Assembly: GCA_033032175.1 (NCBI GenBank)
Contig: CM065323.1
Location: 9,858,001-9,922,000 of the forward strand
DNA: 64,000 nucleotides
Origin: Saturnia japonica
Taxonomy: Eukaryota > Arthropoda > Insecta > Lepidoptera > Saturniidae
Direction of reading: 5' to 3'
The position numbers were made by a program, and so were the translations under genes. Below, in pieces: positions 23,901-35,200 of this stretch. Position 1 is the stretch's first letter. Each line of letters begins with the position of its first letter. The notes beneath the pieces were generated by a model, which was not told the origin of the DNA, searched no databases, and was given only the letters and a program-made list of their open reading frames with translations.

Positions 23901-26900
23901 ATTAGAAAACATCGTACCACCATGAAACATTTTTGTTACAGACAGTGAGTCTCGATGCGCCGAGGTTCTTAGAACTCGGCACGCAGGTATACCGTCTGAT
24001 ATGTGTCGCGTCACTGTTACTCGTCAGTCCGACTTGCGGGACAGACTCCGCCGCAGCGAGGCACAAGCAAACTCTCAAAGATAAAATTAACATCATCATC
24101 GATGACGCTTCAAACGATATGTATGTCACTTAATCTATATACAATTAATAAAAATTTTGTGTCTGTTTGTGTAATGTCAAAATATCAGATTTTTATTAAA
24201 CGCATGTGAAAGTATAAACGATACTTACAACAACAAAAAAAACCGTTTTGAATTTTTTGTCTGTCTGTCTCTTTGTTCCGGGTCAGCCGGTTCAGCGCAA
24301 TAAAAAACTGGTAATGGTTAATTTATTCGGGTGCATGACTTACGATGAGGAAACTATAAAAGATATATCATATGGTTGTGCTACAAAATTGTAGATCATA
24401 AAAAGTCAGCGTGTCTTTCTTCTAAGGGTCACCCACAATAAGCATTTTTGTCTTCAAAATAGCGGGGGGGGGGGGGGGGTAACACGATCGTGGCTGAGTG
24501 CCCTCTGCGCTCGCTCCCAAGTTCGGTGAAGCTGTAAAAGCCGCAACGGCTTCAGGGCCCCTATAGCTAACAGTATAGTCAGTTCTAAAAAAAAACACAG
24601 CTAACACGATTAGCTCGTGTGCCCGATTGACGGCATTCTGTAGTCCATGGCAGCGCAGCCGCGGGCACAACTAGTTTTTTTATATACTTTAATATCTATA
24701 CATATATTGTTAATTAATTACTAATTCAATCTAGCAATAATGTTATTCTCTACAGTATAATTATCGTTTAAATAAAATGGAATAATTATCTTCAGTGAGT
24801 TGAGAGCAGTGCTGCCATCTGTTGCAGAGGAAGTGATACAGGTAACTAATCAGTACTTGGATAATCTCGATCAACCACTGCTAAGTTCCGAGACCAAGGA
24901 ACTGATTCGAACTCAGATCATATCGCTGGGTGATCCTGATCACAGAGTCCGGGAAATTGTTCGTAAGTAATTTAATCTAATCATCTAAATTATCCATATA
25001 GCTGTAGTTCTGTTCTTACCTACATTTTTTTTTTAATTTCCCGATAGACAAACAAAGACATAAAGGACACTGATCACGAATATGCCATTAATTTTGATTT
25101 GTCTGTCTGTCTGTTTGTTTTGTATGTTCAGAGTAAACTCTAAAATAGCTTGACCGATACTTATTTTTTGTACACAAGAAATTTGTCATTGTCCAATATA
25201 AGGTAATATGTAGGATATGCTATATGAGTTGTCAATAAATAGTTTTAGAAATTGTAAAAAAAAAAAACAATATTTTAAATCTTAATCGATATTGATGAAA
25301 TTTTGTACGCGGGAAGTAGGTTAACAATTATAGAATCCGGGAGTTGACAACTTTTGGAAAATTGTTTTAAACAGTTTATAATAATAATAATGCGGCATCA
25401 TGGTCCCGTGACGTCATCATTCATTTAAGTAAATAAACAATTGGTTTTTTCCAGATTTGTATTGTTTTAGGTTTTTTATCTATAGACCAATATTACTTTA
25501 ATTTTTACACATACAGTCAACTCGCGAATTGTTAATAATGAGTAAAAATGAAATCACGGGGTAAAAAAAATAAACGCGCTGATGAGCGGGACCGCGGGGC
25601 ACCACTATTATATAAAAGATGATAAAACATAACTGGCAGCGTTAAAATTTCATGAAACTGTCACATAGTGGGTTTGTTATATTGTTAAAGTGTAAAAAGT
25701 GGTACTTAAATGAAATCGTATTTTTTTTTAATATTATCACTCCGTCCTTGAATTTGACTATATGATTTCCCTTTCGCGCTCTTCTTTCCTGTTTTTTTTT
25801 TTAATTATTATTTATTAATTATGTGTGTATTTTTCGTCGTTCTTTTGCAGATTACAGGGCAAAAGCAATATTCGAGTAACTATTTAAAACAGATTAAATG
25901 GATTTTATAAAATCCTCGATTATCTTATTTTATAAATTGTACCCATCGTATACTATATGTATTCCACGCCGTTTTAGTCCCACCGAGTAATTATAAACAA
26001 TAACTAATGTCTTAATTTGAAAATTATGTTGCCACATTAATTTTTGTAGTGTTGTGCTACCACCGTTTCTTTTACGTTCCAAATAATTAAGACTTTGTAT
26101 TATTCAATATATCCGGTAATTTGCTATTATCATTACATTACCTATTAGCCTAGTGGTCCTAAGCGCGACTGCTATGCTCGAAGGTCTTGGGTTCGATTCC
26201 CATGTCGAGCAAAGTTTTATTGTGGTTTTGTATGAAATTCTCAATAGGCGTTCGGAGTTTTGTTTTGTGCCTGATTAAATGGCAATAGGCTCGTCTCCTA
26301 TTACATGGGACTTAAAAAATATACCCGGCGAACTATGGTGTACATTATAATACACCTCTGCCTAACCTTTCGAGGATACAGGCGTGGTGGTATGTTATGA
26401 TTTACCAATACATAATTTAGGGAACTGTAAAATGTACATATATGTATATCAAAATAATAACAGAAATAACCTACTTACTAAAAAGGATCGGTTGGTCTCT
26501 GACAGACGCGATTTTTTTCCATATTTTTTAAAAATGTTGGCTTTCTGTCTATGTAGGGAATTTTGCCAATGTCAAGTGACTTTGTCTTCCTTATTCGAAG
26601 GCATAATATTATCTCGTACGGTTTACTGATTAGTTCGGATTGCTGGTCAACATTTTTAATAAAATCCAATTAGGAAACAAAACATGAATTTTAATATCAC
26701 TATATTTAATTAAACCCCTAAGTACTTTAATTATATAGTTCATATACATAGCGGTCTTACTTAGATTTCGACATTCATACATGATTTTCAGGTCAGAGAA
26801 TACTCGAATTCCTGAAAATAATTTTGGTTTGCGCCGGTGGAACACGGCAAATACCAGTCGGTCTGTCAGCACTGTCCAATGAGCTGACTTCTATATCTGG

Positions 26901-26988
26901 CACTCTACTGCGTTACGTGATGCACAACAAGGCGGTATTTACAAAATACTACATGGATATAGTCGCAGAAGAATTAAGTATAATGTAA
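17977..26988 (+). CDS. TCP11L1: T-complex protein 11-like protein 1, complete, 9 exons
   Basis: Exons are 17977-18068, 18600-18797, 19443-19563, 20351-20557, 21600-21750, 22558-22721, 23942-24120, 24796-24962 and 26792-26988. All introns are GT-AG and all phases agree, giving about 491 aa, close to the length I recall for vertebrate TCP11L1. The N-terminus (about 1-45) is Ser/Thr/Asn-rich. The TCP11 domain then runs to the end, with FVTMEDIMKAAHGMQNMALA, VKETMHKAYFDILREQL.SDPPEY, LLPRHTRIREMIEEVLD, FIKQQAENNSLD, APARDEM, and a C-terminal helical part with LPSVAEEVI and VRE.V. The protein is predicted to be all-helical and cytosolic. Its molecular role is poorly known: mammalian TCP11 acts in sperm signalling and TCP11L1 is broadly expressed. 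Introns 4-8 are packed with nested transposable elements. A possible alternative last exon lies at 25851-25879. AATAAA occurs at 27063 and 27136. Confidence 0.93.
21300..21445 (+). repeat. Dispersed repeat S, TCP11L1 intron 4
   Basis: Shows 'atggcccaagttggtgactc', 'taagcctagtgagggaact', 'gagcttggtgatagact' and 'cgcaccaccat', a diverged copy of the family best seen at 38040-38250. Confidence 0.5.
21915..22115 (+). repeat. Dispersed repeat S, TCP11L1 intron 5
   Basis: Reads 'aagatgatagcacactaagc', 'aagtgcagctgccggaacta', 'gcttggcgacagattgtcaa', 'ggcgagcattagaa', 'atcacgatgttttccttcac'. It is followed directly by the SINE at 22119. Confidence 0.6.
22119..22365 (-). mobile_element. tRNA-derived SINE, reverse
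   Basis: The reverse complement begins with a tRNA-like head: an A-box-like 'tgctcagtggtagagtc' and, about 20 bases on, a B box 'gagttcgaatccc'. A body follows: 'gaggatcctccgaccagacg', 'gtgttatgtctggcaggc', 'gggttcttgtatatatactc', 'gtggctcgatagatgtcgcc'. Most of this body recurs at 52686-52832 without the tRNA head. Confidence 0.7.
22785..22975 (+). mobile_element. Jockey-type LINE 3' UTR fragment
   Basis: Aligns in order with 48070-48260: 'gtccgttcctc', 'agcccttgagccaagcagc', 'actatac', 'ggttctgtaagggacctttt'. Diverged and 3'-truncated relative to the Jockey copy at 47481. Confidence 0.55.
23185..23925 (+). repeat. Dispersed repeat S split by a MITE, TCP11L1 intron 6
   Basis: The left part (23185-23239) has 'ggcacaagatggtaaacacg' and 'ctaagtctagtgggaaaacc'. 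The right part (23839-23925) has 'ttaagtgcagatgcagatgc', 'gacagattttcaact', and 'attagaaaacatcgtaccac'. Joined, they match the unbroken copies. Confidence 0.65.
23240..23838. mobile_element. MITE with TTA duplication, PIF/Harbinger-like
   Basis: The 599-bp element is flanked by TTA on both sides (23237-23239, 23839-23841). Its inverted ends align over about 45 bp: 'gcccatccactgaagcggagc...aaatttcgatcaatagaa' against the complement of the right end. The interior is AT-rich with no ORF. The 3-bp TTA duplication suggests PIF/Harbinger ancestry. Confidence 0.65.
24464..24479 (+). repeat. Poly-G run of 16
   Basis: Uninterrupted G16, very unusual in this AT-rich sequence. The equivalent place in the sister Helitron (about 61190-61205) reads 'gggagcgggaggagc'. 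Confidence 0.9.
24489..24601 (+). mobile_element. Jockey-type LINE 3' end nested in a Helitron
   Basis: This 113-bp 5'-truncated insertion ends in a short A-run and is flanked by the direct repeat taacacgat (24480-24488 and 24602-24610). It matches 48490-48590: 'gctgagtgccctctgcgctc', 'ggtgaagctgtaaaagccgc', 'gctaacagtatagtcagtt'. Confidence 0.8.
25060..25608 (+). mobile_element. Diverged Helitron-like element, TCP11L1 intron 8
   Basis: Has the 'tgtctgtctgtctgtttgtt' block, 'tagcttgaccgatactta', and an end 'gagcgggaccgcggggcacc' then aCTAT in place of CTAG. The start is approximate. Confidence 0.45.
25851..25879 (+). CDS. Possible alternative last exon of TCP11L1
   Basis: A strong pyrimidine-rich acceptor (ttttcgtcgttcttttgcag, 25831-25850) precedes 29 bases in the right phase to join exon 8 (24962). 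The junction would add HYRAKAIFE and a TAA stop, giving about 435 aa instead of 491. An ATTAAA lies at 25893-25898, 14 bases after the stop. Use of this exon would remove the last 65 residues encoded by exon 9. It may also be chance. Confidence 0.3.
26148..26397 (+). mobile_element. tRNA-derived SINE
   Basis: The head has an A box (tagcctagtggtc, about 26148) and a B box (gggttcgattccc, about 26188-26200) at tRNA-like spacing, but it does not fold as an intact tRNA. A body follows: 'gttttgtgcctgattaaatg', 'ctcgtctcctattacatggg', 'acttaaaaaatatacccggc', 'ggtgtacattataatacacc'. It lies in TCP11L1 intron 8. Confidence 0.8.
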
Positions 26989-27062
26989 GAAATATCTTTT
27001 AAAATTAATTTAAATCGCAATGTTCCGTCTCCGTTTAACTAAACACAATATTATAGTACTAT

Positions 27063-27141
27063 AATAAAGTTCAGATTCCAATTGTATTAAAAATATTTTA
27101 TGTTACTTGAAAAATATGTAATTATTTTATGGGGTAATAAA
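27063..27141 (+). promoter_or_regulatory. Candidate polyadenylation signals of TCP11L1
   Basis: AATAAA at 27063-27068 and 27136-27141, 75 and 148 bases after the stop codon. Confidence 0.45.
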
Positions 27142-28119
27142 TATTTCACGAACAATCCGTTGGTACCCTTACATGACTGCAATTACTAGCAAAATGTACA
27201 ACAGTGTTTATTTTTTGTACTGTACAACTTAAATACATACTTAATGTAATGCAATTTGTTATAAAATAGTTATTTAAAATTATTATTTATTGTAAAGTTA
27301 TTTGACGTTGTAAATGATTTTATACTACAAGACGAAATATATATTCTACTCTATATTCGGTACTATTTTTAATGTATTAATTGACTAATATATAAATTTA
27401 GACACCTATTATAATTATAGAAGAATGAAGTGTCGTTATTTTTACTTTTACATGAGCGTAGCCAGGCACTTGTGCAACTGTGACCTCCTAGCGAGGTCTA
27501 AGTAGTGTTCATTAAATATCGATGGTATAAATTTGCTGAATGTTAAAAGGTACATGATGAGGCTGCAGAATTGCGCATATGACCTTAAATATACATTAGC
27601 AAACGCCAGGGGACTTGTAAGTCTTTCGCCCGAAGAACTTTTTTCTACGAAGGAACAATCTATAGTTAATCGATTAATTTAATTTTCTTGACAAAACAAT
27701 CGATACTATTGGTTTTTCAAATAATCTATCTTTAATAAACACTACTGGTAAGCGCTCGGTAGGATACTCCCGAAACGAAGGGTAAATAAATGATTTTAGG
27801 GTAGCCAAAAAGTTGGAATTCAAATAACCAAAAGTTTAAATTGGTACTATAAATTTTAGCACAGTTTAGGTGTTGAATGAGGATAAGTTGATTATCTCTC
27901 ATTAAAAGTTAAGGTTAATTATTATTACCCTTGCCTGCGGATGGGAAATGTTCTTTCAAGTAAACCTTTTCCTTTCTTCCTATAATATTGGATACTTCGA
28001 CGAGACATGAAGAGAAATTTTAGCAGGCCACCATGACGGCTACGACTGTCGATGGAATATTTCACCGAAGGTTTCTGTTATTTTTGGACTTCTCATACAA
28101 TTACGGGTAAAAACAAACA
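27142..28119. other. Intergenic, nothing recognised
   Basis: AT-rich sequence between the TCP11L1 3' end and a decayed repeat at 28120. No ORF above chance and no repeat that I can match elsewhere in the window. Confidence 0.4.
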
Positions 28120-28340
28120 AACATACGGCCCGTTTGATTGTCCATCGGTATTACTAGCGTGTTACCGACCTTGAGACTCTTCTAACTAAAACTCCACGAT
28201 GTACCATTCGCCGCCGTAATGTAAAGATCCTACATTCAAAGAGTTGAACCCCCTATCCCAATATTGAGGAATATATCTCTCTTGCCATCAGGTACTGTAA
28301 ACTATAGTCATTTTGCCAAGCTAGTATAAAAAAACTTTAG
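28120..28340 (-). repeat. Probable decayed repeat G
   Basis: Blocks 'atacggcccgtttgattg', 'gttaccgaccttgagactct' and 'aaagatcctacattc' resemble the reverse-oriented copy at 38690-38970, but alignment is weak. Confidence 0.35.
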
Positions 28341-30225
28341 ATCACTCGGGCACCTTATCCAGAATTTTGGCTACGCCCATGTACTTTTAATAATTCCAAC
28401 ATAATAAATGAATATTCCGTATAAACATGTCATAGTTTAATGAAATTATAGAGCGATATAACTAATTAAAATTATAATGTTAATTAATTAATGGTTTAAT
28501 AATTGTTATTGTTAATAATTATTATTCGTTATTACCAGAATGATGTGACAATTAATAAATATGAGATAACTATTTTTGGATGTGTAATATGTGAAATGTA
28601 ATCAAATAATTCTAGTATAAATAAGATATTTAATAAAATTAAACCTTTAAATAGCGGGAAAAAATGATGGTAATATTTATTTTTTATATTATCTGTAATA
28701 TTTTTGCTTTTAAGTGATGACTGTGCTCGGTTTATTAACATAATCTTATTTTAAATGGAGTTATAATTTACAAGCGCCAAATGTTCTTGCTTATTTAATT
28801 TTTTAGCTATAAATACAATTATTTTTCCCTACCCCATTCCATTTTGACTTAGCTTGTGCTTTTTGAAGTGAAACTTCTTTGGCGCACGAGGGTAAAATTT
28901 TTACGGATGAAACGCGTCACGAAGATGTAAAACGTTTTGAGAGAGAGGGCGAACGTAGTCATGGAGACAATGTGTAAACAGCGAGTTCAATTTATAAGTA
29001 AACATTTTGTGATAAATTTGTAATCGTCCTATACTAAGCAGTTGTTCAGAGAAAGTAATATATATGTGTTGATCTTTTTTTAATATACAATTTTTTATGT
29101 TAATTCGTTTCAAGTTTTAATATTTACAAATAACATGTGGTATTTTAATTTGCCACTCGTCATTTAAGAATTTAATATATATATTTTTTTTAATATAAAA
29201 TAAAAATATATCATAAATTCTCTTTTCTAAATTTTTATTTAAAAAAAAAACAATAATTTCTAATATTTAGTCTACAGTTAAATAATAATCCAAACACACC
29301 ACCTATAAATTTAGTCGCAACAATACCAATAGAAATCGCATCAAATAATGTAGATATCGATGAAATAAATTAAATTTATAATTTGTATTAATTTTCGACA
29401 CTTTTAATATTTTAATGATAATTCAATTCCTAACATATCTTCTTTTTTCCCTCCCTCTAAGTCTCGGAAATCTAAAGCGTTAGATTAGTATAAACATAAA
29501 CGAGATTTAAAAATTAGTTTGCTAAAGAAGTTTCACTTCTGACATGTGTACTTTGTACGCACGCACATTTTTTTTTATTTTATTCAGAGATCATTAGAAA
29601 TATCATCAGTTTGTCACAAGTATCACAATATTAATGATATCAAATATAATGGGAACAAATTTTTGTTTTCAAAACGTTATTTTTTGTTTTATGTAATCAT
29701 GTGGATTTGTGCACAAATAAATGTATTAATACATATATATTTTTTATTTTAAACATATACATAAACCGCCATATTAGTAATTAATGATTGTATCCTAATC
29801 AATATCTAATATTAATATTTCCCGCAGTTCATTTTAGGTAATCGCGTCGTTGCACTTTTTTTATAAAATAAAACCTTTGATTATTCACTATATTGATGAG
29901 ATAACTACAAAAAGAGTTTAATATTTACTTGACAAGTATGTGGCACCCATCATTTTGTAACATTATTATAATTGTTGGTTTTGATTTTATAGCACCAGCT
30001 CGAAAACTAGATATGAGATCAATTGCTTCCTTTATCTCATCGTAGTATATTTTGACAATATATTTTGTAAACAAAATAAATTCAATTGCGGTTAATTACC
30101 TACTATAAGCCGATTATGAACTATGAAACAGAAGAACGGATTAATGATTGTCATTTTGTTTTCTTGTTTTCCGATCACGCGACATCGTGTAGTCTAATCT
30201 TCAAGAACTTTTTGTATCTTCCAAA
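28341..30225. other. Very AT-rich intergenic DNA, nothing recognised
   Basis: Long A/T runs and scattered short ORFs of Lys/Ile/Tyr/Phe-rich composition. No conserved protein motif, RNA gene or repeat that I can name. Confidence 0.4.
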
Positions 30226-30229
30226 GACT

Positions 30230-30490
30230 ACAAATATTTCCGTTGAATATATGTTGACAATTCGAAAATGCTTACTTTTCATGGCGGCCATTTTAAAGTT
30301 TACATTTTATTGCTGTCCTAATTTAAAAAAAAAGTTTCTTCCAAAAAAAAAATTTATACACTTCCTGATTTTTATTGATATGATTTAAATTATGCAACCC
30401 AGCTGCCTATTTTGAATAATTTAGGAAATTGATGCAAGTCGTCTTGCCAACCTATTCACACCTTTTACGGACCCTCTGCATTATTCATTT
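30230..30490 (+). repeat. Unclassified repeat, copy 1
   Basis: Shares with 59275-59520 the ordered blocks 'gttgacaattcgaaaatgc', 'atactttt..tgg/tgcg.ccattttaaagtt', 'aaatttggtgcaagtcg' and 'cctattcac.ccttttacgga'. The spacing is similar in both copies. Confidence 0.55.
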
Positions 30491-31107
30491 GAAGAAGTCT
30501 TAAAGTATAACGTAATTAACACTGAGTGACCTTTTTTATTTATAACAGTTTGGCACATTGACAATACCATCTATACCATTGACAGATCTATATCCATTGG
30601 CAGTCGCCGCCGTCATGTTACGCTTAAAGGGCTCGATGTCGTAAGGAGGGAACACACTGGCCGAGACAAGGTTCCACAGCTAACGGTTATTTACGCTCAG
30701 AGGACATAAAAAGAGAAAAATCACAGTAACATCATTGGCCTCTTCATAAATAAAGGCAATTATTTATATACTTTATTTAAAAATACACTTTACATTGTTT
30801 TCTCTGCGCGTTATTATACTATTATAAAATCATTCCCGTCATGAGTACAACCTTAACTTACACAGGTGTCAATGAACACATTGTGAGGCACATGGAGTGC
30901 CATACTTGTCAATCCGTAAGTTGTCAGCATGTTTCAAAATTAAAGTTCAAAAACTTAAAAGCTTCAAACAATAAATATCTGGAAATGAGAATTGTTAATT
31001 TATCTCTGTAAGATTTTTTTTATCTGTGAGTAACGCGCTTGGAAACGCAAATAAGAAAACGTGACGTCATCGTTAAATAATTTTACACAGAATACTGTTA
31101 ATATACC

Positions 31108-31290
31108 ATTTCCATTTCTTTATTTTCTCGATGACAGCTCCTGTGAAAACTTGTGAACGAATTTCATTACAAGATGTTACACGTATTAATTCTTGATTGA
31201 TAATGTCAACTTCTTCAAAATTTTCGAAGCTGTTGTAAAATAAGTAGGTATAGGTAGTATAGTAGTATATAAATAAGTATACATATATAA

Positions 31291-31364
<74 letters not shown>

Positions 31365-31453
31365 GTATAGTATACTCGACAATGAAACTAAATAATTATA
31401 ACGACAGGTATTCTTTATTTTAACTGTCATTGAGAAAATAAAGAAATGGAAAT
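31108..31453. repeat. 30-bp inverted repeat around a TA microsatellite
   Basis: Left arm 31108-31137 and right arm 31424-31453 are reverse complements at 29 of 30 positions (tgtcat.gagaaaataaag, then aaatggaaat). The 286 bp between them include a long TA run. The element has no ORF. Confidence 0.75.
31291..31361. repeat. (TA)n microsatellite
   Basis: About 35 uninterrupted TA units between the arms of the inverted repeat. Confidence 0.95.
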
Positions 31454-31552
31454 ATACGATAAATCTCCTTCGTTTATGGTTTTATATATATACGTGACAT
31501 TGGCGGAATTGTGTTTACACACACGTTGCCATTTATAAAGAAGAAGAAGAAA
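31453..31552 (+). mobile_element. 3' end of the I-like LINE family
   Basis: Reads 'acgataaatctccttcgttt', 'cgtgacattggcggaattgt', 'gtttacacacacgttgcca' and then a gaagaagaagaa tail. The same sequence, reversed, forms the 3' end of the large LINE at 41349-41450. Confidence 0.7.
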
Positions 31553-32072
31553 TAGCATAGGTTATCTTATGATAAATGAATCTAAAATAAAGTATGGAAA
31601 TAGTGTCTTTAAAATTATAAGGTGGCTCGCGTGAACTGACGCCGCTCCCATCAGTTATTTTAAAGATAAAAATGCTAATTACGGGTAATCCGTAGAAGAT
31701 AGACATATGCTATCACTGGTTTTTTTATAGGTCCATTGAAGATCAACAATTATTTAGTACATTAATTTGATATATATCTTATGATTTAGCTAGCATAAGT
31801 CATATAAGCGCCACAAAAGAGTCTTTTTTAACATTATCGACTCTGTTTATATCGTGTGTTACTTTATCTAACTAAATATATCCTATAACCTGGCCAGATA
31901 ACATAGCTATGAATTAAAATAGAAATCATGTTAATCAGATAAGCGATTTTTGCCTGAAAAGAACAAACGTCAAACAGAGAGAGGTTGAGTGTTATAATAT
32001 GTATAGATGAAGAAATTTAATAACTGAAATTATATTAAAATCAACATTGCACATAATACCTTTAACCTAAGT

Positions 32073-32082
32073 TTTATTTATT
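32073..32082 (-). promoter_or_regulatory. Candidate polyadenylation signals of PAF1
   Basis: Two overlapping AATAAA on the reverse strand, about 195 bases after the PAF1 stop codon. Others lie further on. Confidence 0.4.
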
Positions 32083-32273
32083 GAACGATGACGCCATAAA
32101 TCATAGTGTTTTATAGTATATTACTAAATATTTATTTCACCGTTATCAATTACAATGTATAAAATGTTTAAAACATTTTTTTCTCTACTTCCGGGTTACT
32201 TACTCATGCGCATGCGTAGTTTTAACATACGCTTTGTGCTCACGACTCATGACGGGAACTATATTTAAGTTCG

Positions 32274-35200
32274 TCAATCAGAGCCGCTGTGACGTGATGA
32301 AGCGCTCGATGCAGAGCCGCTGCGAGATCCCTGAAACCATGAAATTACAATTCATGAGTCATCTTTATCGAGTTAACGTTAGCTTACCACACATCTTATA
32401 AAAATGTGTGCTTATACGTACTAAATTATAAAAGCTTTAAAATATTATAATTGTGAGAAAAAAAAAGTATTTATTATAGTAAGTACTATAATACGTACGT
32501 ACCATGAACTACTTTCATTTTTATTCAATCAATTTTAATAAATATGTATTTAATACAAAAATAGTCAATTTCTTCCTTACTACCCAATAATTTAATTTGA
32601 AAGTACAACTACATTTTACCGTTTCCTATATAATGAGTATATATACCCTAAAAATAATTCCTGCTTAACAGCTACCAAACTGAAAAATTAAACCAGGGAT
32701 GTTATGGAAATACGAATCCGTAACCGAAACTATACAATATCCGAAACCGTAAAAGCGCATCCGATGTAAATGTTCTGAATAATTTCGAAAGATATACGGT
32801 TGAATAACAAAATTACTTGAAATATAACAATAATAATCAAAATTAAAGTTATTGTTCACATTCAAATATTTAAATAATACCTAATTTACTTCTTTCTATA
32901 CACAAATATATTCTTTGTAATATCCAAAACTGAAACTATCTGATATCCGATATAATTTCATATCCGTCCAAAACGGGAACTAGTTAAATACTCTTAAGAT
33001 ATTAGAGATCCATATTATCCAATCCGTCTGTATCCATATCCAGATTTGAAATCTGATCCCATCCGTAACACTCCAAATTTAACTAAGTGTATATTCAAGT
33101 AAAAAAAAATTGTACACACCTGTCTAGACCCACTCCCGGATCGACTTCTTTCTGATCCACTTCCAGACCTAGACTTTCTCCTCGAGCTAGCCCTAGACGA
33201 TGCTTTAGACCCGGACCCCTTAGATGAGGCACGTGAGCCACGCGATGATGCTCTAGATGATCTTCTGCTTGTACGTGACGAAGCTCGAGAACTAGCTCTC
33301 GAACTGGCCTTGGAACCCTAGAAATAATTATGAAGTTTTTAGGAGCAACAGGTCAGTAAAACAACAAGGGTTCAGGGGCGTGTTGAGTGCGAACGTATCT
33401 GCCTAAATTGGGCTTAATGCTAATTTTTGTTTGTAATTTCACACCATGAATGAGTGTACACTTCTGTTGATTTTTGACAAATTGCCACGTTATTCAGTGT
33501 GTTATCCAGTTGTAACGTGAATTATGTCAACGATGGTATTTCATTACACACATAAATACTAAAATATTTTTGTTTGTTCTATAAAAATCAGTAAAACATT
33601 ATTTAATGTCTGTTAAAACGTGATGAACTATCAAGTCATTTTTTTTCATTACAAATAAAAACCATTGCTTACTTAGTAATAATCAATTAATAAATAAGTT
33701 GGACTAATGACGCAATGGATGAATGGTCGCGGTTGTAACGATACTTTGACTATGACAATAGATTCGTCCATGAAATAGAGACGTGATCGGATGATAGTAC
33801 TACTTATACAATTATTAGATTTTTTATTATACACATTTGGTTATTATTTCTAGATAAAATCATTGCACCTTGCTGCATTTTATTGGTATGAATCTTTTTC
33901 ATAAAATTTATTTTCACTAATTAAACCAATCACCTGTGAATAAAACCATTTAATAATGCTTTATAAACGCTGTGATGGAGAAATACGTTAATTTAAGACT
34001 ATTATTTAACGTAAAACGCAACACCTTAAAAGTCCTACTGGTAAATAAATATTTACATCAACAAAATGTTTTATGTCACCGTAAATTTAAGTCTTAGAAA
34101 ATAGAGCATATCATATATTTTTATAACTTTAATAAATGATAATCATACCACCTTTCATCTCTAGTTGTATATATGTTTTTATTGACAGGCTGAGGTGCCG
34201 CCTTCTTTTTGCACGTGTACTCTTAGTTAGTTTATTTGTGTTGATGCAAATTTCATAGTATGCGTGAGAAATATAATGTATGTTTGCCGTATTTATACTT
34301 TTTGTGTTTGTGGTTAGTGTAGCAAGGGGGTGTAGCTTCGCTGTACCTAGCAGGCATGTGAACATGAACAACTATCGTTTCAGGCGAATCTCCCTTGTTT
34401 TACTGATCTGTGGGTGAAGCGATGACCTGGTGAAGGTGAAAATTGTGGACGAGAGCATCGCAGGATCGTTCTGGCGATTTTCGGGAAACTGTTTCCAGAA
34501 GTAGACATCTTTAGGCTGAACGGACGGATCAAATCTTAGATGATTTTAAGAATCTGTTGCAAAATTGGTATTTTTTTACATTTTTGTATTTCGGTAATAG
34601 GTCAAGACTAATGAGATTGACGTAGTATAAATTTTAAATAATACTGAAGACAAAAATGTCCTTTAATTATTAATGTAACATAGTATAAGATAGGTTAAGG
34701 TAATGTATTAGAATAAGAAAATCAATGAAACTGGGGGATGCATGGAATTAGGGAATAGATGTAAAGTGAGAGACGGGATATAGTAAAAAAATCGGCGACA
34801 TAAGAAATAAATCAAAATTGGAATAAATTATTTAACTCTGATTTGTGTTAGAGAAAACAGGGGAACTACAAAAACAAAATAAAAAAAAAGTTGAAATAGC
34901 CCTGTAATACCATAAAATGACTTGTTGATATGTAGGAGACACACAGAAAAGTGTCAGTAAGATGGTAAAACATGACAATTTTGTTCGAATGGATTGAAAC
35001 TACCCTACACTATGCATAACACACGCTATAGTGGCACACTTGGCGTATAGTCATCTGGGATCAACCAGTGTATGTTTCGTAATTAAGCGAGGTAGTAGGG
35101 ATCTTTTTCCGGCTAGATCGTGACCACCATGCGCATGGTGATAATCCTATCACAATGGCTCTCTTTTGGGTTATCACGTTTCAGGATCAGTTAAAGTAAA

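Larger units (their letters stand above)
24134..24674 (+). mobile_element. Helitron-like element, TCP11L1 intron 7
   Basis: Starts TCTATATACAATTAATAAAA after an A and ends 'gcagccgcgggcacaaCTAG' before a T. Its interior matches 60760-61262 ('gtttgttccgggt', 'aaaactggtaatggt', 'caattcgggtgc'-like, 'cacccacaataagcattttt'). It carries a Jockey 3' end inserted at 24489-24601. Confidence 0.75.

Noticed and set aside
24422..24670. Reverse-strand ORF with a proline run
   Set aside because: It reads through the G16 run and the nested Jockey/Helitron sequence, so it is repeat-derived.
26150..26215. Possible tRNA gene (A and B boxes)
   Set aside because: The arms do not pair as a tRNA and a long SINE body follows, so it is a SINE head.
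31215..31430. Reverse-strand ORF rich in Tyr-Ile
   Set aside because: It is a translation of the TA microsatellite.
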